This document shows, piece by piece, positions 61,901-64,000 of a stretch of DNA of 64,000 nucleotides. This DNA comes from Ilyomonas limi (GTDB taxonomy: Bacteria > Bacteroidota > Bacteroidia > Chitinophagales > Chitinophagaceae): positions 62,001 to 126,000 of the forward strand of contig NZ_SZQL01000002.1 in the NCBI RefSeq assembly GCF_005233845.1. Reading direction: 5' to 3'. The notes beneath the pieces were generated by a model. That model made no database searches. It had not been told where the DNA came from and saw only the letters and a program-made list of their open reading frames with translations. Position 1 is the first letter of the stretch. Each line of letters begins with the position of its first letter. Made by a program: the position numbers and the translations under genes.

Positions 61901-62437
61901 TTGGGGGAAGCCAAAATGATTTACTACCTCGGTGGCATGGACGGATGGGTGATCCCCAAATATTATGGCGATAATCCACCAAAGAGCAATTATCACTATG
62001 CATATCAAACGCTGGCGGTAAATATGCGTGGCTTTAAGCAAAATATTGCCAATGGCAACAACAATATTGTGCTTAACAGCGAACTGCGGTTGCCGGTATT
62101 TACCACCTTATTCAACAAACCTATTAATAATGCCTTTATCCGTAATTTTCAACTGATTCAGTTCATTGATTTAGGCACAGCCTGGGAAGGTAGTTTTACC
62201 AATATCAAACGTCCTACAAGGGTGTATTCGCCCGACCCGAACACCGATCTGAATGCCAATAATAACCCTATACAAGTAAGACTGAAAGCCGGCGGTTTAG
62301 GACCTTTGGCAGGGGGCTACGGCTTTGGTGCACGCAGCACCTTGCTCGGCTACTTCTTAAAATTTGATGTAGGCTATCCGATGCGCGGCTTGTTTAGAGA
62401 GCCGGTGTATTATTTCTCATTAGGACTTGACTTTTAA
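58997..62437 (+). CDS. Large outer-membrane protein with peptidase-MA-like and WD/TolB-like regions
   Basis: A 1146-residue protein. Signal peptide (LLIGVFIFLTACLPFLASS). Residues 25-300 resemble a gluzincin-like (peptidase MA) fold, with LPKWLTDGYVAYTAENW where active members have the second zinc ligand; no HExxH is seen, so it is likely inactive. Residues 320-570 read as beta-propeller blades of TolB type (ILAWDGKGTRLLVMYWKDGK, GIIFASNRPGPN). After a Gln/Ala/Pro linker (near 690-730) the C-terminal 400 residues form a barrel ending YYFSLGLDF, the terminal aromatic typical of outer-membrane insertion. Role unknown. A strong terminator follows. Confidence 0.75.
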   Translation: MQVNRLLIGVFIFLTACLPFLASSQVNTVDYGKNRIQYKKFKWKFYQTQNFNTYFNQDGLELGKFVAQVAEDELRSIEEATEYSLQRRANLIVYNSYDDYKTSNIGLGIDWQNAGGLTKLVNNKVVLYYDGNHDHLKEQVREGIARILTDNILFGDDIGEVASNAALLDLPKWLTDGYVAYTAENWSTALDDQLKSAMLSGTYRNFYQFAFEQPLLAGHAFWYYIGEKYKKENVTYFLYLARLYKNLNTASQRIAKKKFKDVLADFMEYESNKYYQDIRKRRNAPKGKLSVVEEVSKDHDYYRFVGNPNAKNNSYAVVEFTKGVYQVKYVDNLYENHILLKYGVKTQQGDINPNYPILAWDGKGTRLLVMYWKDGKINMFVYDAIAGIKRFKQTIEGFSQILDAGFMFDANTLLLSAVKNGHSDLFTFKIDNGRTKQLTNDVYDDINPSIVAFPNRSGIIFASNRPGPNAPGSDTALPSRYPFNIFLIDLNNTNDIKQISQLTDVKHGNAMYPSQYNTNHFTFVSDENGIGNRWAGFFSTQRTGLDTLLYIGDEVLRNPEPQELDSTLQAWQKDQPDSVSYFQTYKDSTYTFPITNYQSSLLETRTAGNNGQVSEVRREGDYKFLYKLRVDSVALRRRNVNARPTDYMKKILQQERLGQPATVTVQDTTAQQPADKNSGFQTEFENEPANNKDSTLQSLQEPTAPASKPGVLATAGLFNYGLKFSADYVLAGFTNNVLINRYQPYTGGNLPVRLNNGNDVSWTFRVGVSDIMEDIKLIGGFRFGTSIADKDVFLSLQNLRKRIDWGITYYRSNIHDYEGFYGSYFNSAPGSKATYGNNVITNLYQANASFPFDEVRSIRLIAGLRTDKGVIRPYDLYNQTPDANAFGLKDSVAKTLITRLEYVYDNTINPAQNIWNGLRWKIYADFQVPMGQSSLKGKHILNVGVDARNYVRIYRNFIWATRAAADFSLGEAKMIYYLGGMDGWVIPKYYGDNPPKSNYHYAYQTLAVNMRGFKQNIANGNNNIVLNSELRLPVFTTLFNKPINNAFIRNFQLIQFIDLGTAWEGSFTNIKRPTRVYSPDPNTDLNANNNPIQVRLKAGGLGPLAGGYGFGARSTLLGYFLKFDVGYPMRGLFREPVYYFSLGLDF

Positions 62438-62456
62438 GAACTATATTTTTGAGCGG

Positions 62457-62487
62457 GGAGGTTGCTGCAACAGCAACCTCCTTTTTT
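62457..62487 (+). terminator. Terminator of the large outer-membrane protein gene
   Basis: GGAGGTTGCTG-caa-CAGCAACCTCC, a perfect 11-bp stem with a 3-base loop, followed by six T, 20 bases after the stop. Confidence 0.93.
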
Positions 62488-62794
62488 ATTCTGGCAAGTT
62501 AGTTATATATTGCAGCTCTTTCTTGATTTGTATATCTATTGTAATAGTGAGCCATATGGATATATTTTATTGAAATTCATAGTAGAAAAAAGGAATGATT
62601 TTGTTGTTTTGCTAAAGCCGGAAAATAAATGCTAAAAACACACTTATTGCTCACCTGCCGGTGCCGGATTGTGTTAACAGGGCGACAAAATCACTGCATT
62701 TACAGCTTAAAAAAAGATATAAATTAAACATTGGTTACTGAAGCCTATCGAATAGATGGGTTTTTTAATTTTTCAGTATTAAAAATTCCCCTGC
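62488..62794. other. Intergenic region upstream of the ECF sigma factor
   Basis: About 300 bases with no gene. Near its end, 62741-62766, a 6 to 9 bp hairpin CCTATC-gaata-GATGGG followed by six T looks like a weak intrinsic terminator or attenuator only 28 bases before the sigma-factor ATG. Confidence 0.5.
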
Positions 62795-63340
62795 ATGCAT
62801 TTAGATGATCAGGAACTCTTGCAACAATTCAGGCAAGCGGCAACAAAGGAAAAGGCGTTTACAGCTATTATAAAAAAGTACCAGGAAAAACTATACTGGC
62901 ACATACGGCGCATGGTAGTGGACCATGACGATGCGAATGATGTGCTGCAAAATATGTTCATCAAAGTATGGAATGCACTGGACAACTTTAGAGAAGACAG
63001 CCAGTTATATACCTGGCTGTACCGCATAGCTACCAACGAATCGCTTACTTTTTTGCAGCAGCAAAAGCGCAGGTCGGCAGTAAGCCTGAGTGATGTGGAA
63101 AGCGGTTTATCCAACAAAGTGAAAGCTGACACCGGCTTTGATGCAAATAAATTAGAATGGAAGCTGCAACTGGCTATTCAGCAACTGCCTGAAAAGCAAC
63201 GCGCGGTATTTAACCTTCGCTATTATGATGAGATGCCTTACGAAGAAATGAGCCGGGTGCTGGAAACCAGCGAAGGCGCATTAAAAGCAAGCTACCATCA
63301 TGCAGTAAAAAAAATAGAGGAGTTTATCAAAAATCGTTAA
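62795..63340 (+). CDS. ECF-type RNA polymerase sigma factor
   Basis: A 181-residue sigma-70 family factor with region 2 (FTAIIKKYQEKLYWHIRRMV, DHDDANDVLQNMFIKVW, YTWLYRIATNESLTFL) and region 4 (LPEKQRAVFNLRYYDEMPYE, then TSEGALKASYHHAVKKI). There is no region 1 or 3, so it is an extracytoplasmic-function sigma that directs stress or envelope genes. The next gene, 55 bases downstream on the same strand, is a membrane-spanning protein likely to be its anti-sigma factor. Confidence 0.95.
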   Translation: MHLDDQELLQQFRQAATKEKAFTAIIKKYQEKLYWHIRRMVVDHDDANDVLQNMFIKVWNALDNFREDSQLYTWLYRIATNESLTFLQQQKRRSAVSLSDVESGLSNKVKADTGFDANKLEWKLQLAIQQLPEKQRAVFNLRYYDEMPYEEMSRVLETSEGALKASYHHAVKKIEEFIKNR

Positions 63341-63395
63341 ACTATAAAACAGACTATAAGTCGTAATTTGTTGATAGTAAATTTTTAATTACATT

Positions 63396-64000
63396 ATGAG
63401 GAACGAAATAAGAGATGAGTTGAAGGAAATAGCGGCTTCGCTTGCCAATATTGGCAACGAAAACTGCTATCGTGTTCCGGATAATTATTTTGAAGATGTT
63501 GCCGGTGAAGTAATGAGCAAAATACAGTTGCCCTTTACACAATTGCCGCTTACCCCACCTGCTCCCGACTATTTTGACGGACTTGCGGGCACTATACTAA
63601 ACAAAATAAAAAGCAATGGTACTATTGTTGAGGCAAATAACGAAGTAACCAGCGAATTAACCGAGCTCTCGCCTTTAGTGGCAGGGATAAAAAAAGAAAA
63701 CGTTTATACCGTACCGGCAGATTATTTTGCTAACTTTAAAGTAAACGTACCGGCAACAGCAGAAAAAACAAAAGTAGTGGCTATGCGGCCAACGACCCAT
63801 TGGGCGCGGTACGCAGCAGCAGCAGTGATTGTGGGCGTAATAGCAATAAGTGGAATGTTCTTGCTTAAAAATGATACTGCAATAAATGATACTGCTGTTA
63901 CTATAACAAAATACATTCCGTCCTTATCTTCGGTAAGCGATAATGCAATTGCCAGCTATCTTAAGGAATCGCCGGCAAATATGGATATAGTACTGCCAGT
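63396..64000 (+). CDS. Probable anti-sigma factor (partial at the window end)
   Basis: About 201 residues are present; the stop lies beyond the window. Three copies of a VPxxYFxxL-type motif occur: CYRVPDNYFEDVAGEV, APDYFDGLAGTIL and VYTVPADYFANFKV. A single hydrophobic helix (about residues 148-164, AAAAVIVGVIAISGMFLL) follows and leads to an outside domain. One membrane helix and linkage to an ECF sigma factor fit an anti-sigma role in Bacteroidota. No zinc-binding HxxxCxxC motif is seen in the visible part. Confidence 0.75.
   Translation, partial: MRNEIRDELKEIAASLANIGNENCYRVPDNYFEDVAGEVMSKIQLPFTQLPLTPPAPDYFDGLAGTILNKIKSNGTIVEANNEVTSELTELSPLVAGIKKENVYTVPADYFANFKVNVPATAEKTKVVAMRPTTHWARYAAAAVIVGVIAISGMFLLKNDTAINDTAVTITKYIPSLSSVSDNAIASYLKESPANMDIVLP

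Noticed and set aside
1-64000. tRNA, rRNA, tmRNA or CRISPR array
   Set aside because: No cloverleaf, rRNA core motif or regularly spaced direct repeats were seen on reading the gaps; a covariance search would settle it.

Overview
The window looks like chromosomal DNA of a Bacteroidota bacterium, most likely a member of the Chitinophagaceae or a close relative. This is inferred from gene content and promoter style and was not checked against a database. Supporting signs are a short NuoG without the molybdopterin domain, an SDR-type threonine dehydrogenase, a UbiA/KdsC-like/Maf cluster, an Rrf2 regulator with a cysteine-rich loop, PxxYF repeats in the anti-sigma-like protein, and TAnnTTTG boxes upstream of at least ten genes. 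No rRNA, tRNA, CRISPR array, insertion sequence or phage gene was seen.

Region 1 (1-10,670, minus strand) is a respiratory complex I operon read nuoB-C-D-E-F-G-H-I-J-K-L; nuoL runs off the window and nuoA is not in front of nuoB. Two toxin-antitoxin modules sit inside it. An intact MNT/HEPN pair lies between nuoG and nuoH, with overlapping start and stop codons. A decayed YoeB/Txe-type module lies between nuoC and nuoD and ends in a degenerate second copy of the nuoC 3' end.

Region 2 (10,800-28,600) is mixed housekeeping: a DUF3857/transglutaminase protein, GcvP, an esterase, a zinc alcohol dehydrogenase with a partner of unknown function, an M28 peptidase, then a minus-strand cluster (DUF2520 protein; ferredoxin and IscX from their own promoter; KdsC-like phosphatase, UbiA prenyltransferase, Maf), small secreted proteins, threonine dehydrogenase and an Rrf2 regulator. 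Region 3 (28,700-43,730) holds an ABC exporter pair, a fused hydroxyacyl-CoA dehydrogenase/enoyl-CoA hydratase, GlmM and GlmS (UDP-GlcNAc precursor synthesis), threonine synthase, a LolC/FtsX-type permease and BioB.

Region 4 (44,000-54,450) holds a pRiA4b-ORF3-like protein, a CrtA-like monooxygenase beside a membrane J-domain protein, LipA, OsmC, a 56-residue exported peptide with a long hairpin over its promoter and leader, a lone receiver domain, an E2 acyltransferase (which needs the lipoyl group made by LipA), CinA, ZapA with a coiled-coil partner, and an Smr-domain protein. Region 5 (54,450-64,000) has a repeat-rich gap, a beta-barrel candidate, a clpB fragment next to a TPP riboswitch that controls a PnuT-type thiamine transporter, a DszC/HsaA-like flavoprotein, a metallo-beta-lactamase-fold hydrolase, a very large outer-membrane protein, and an ECF sigma factor with its likely anti-sigma partner cut by the window end.

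The intergenic DNA is rich in short dispersed repeats and inverted repeats of several families. The most unusual points are the toxin-antitoxin insertions in the complex I operon, the nuoC-tail duplication, the clpB fragment abutting a riboswitch with two inserted stem-loops, and the hairpin-covered gene for a small exported peptide.
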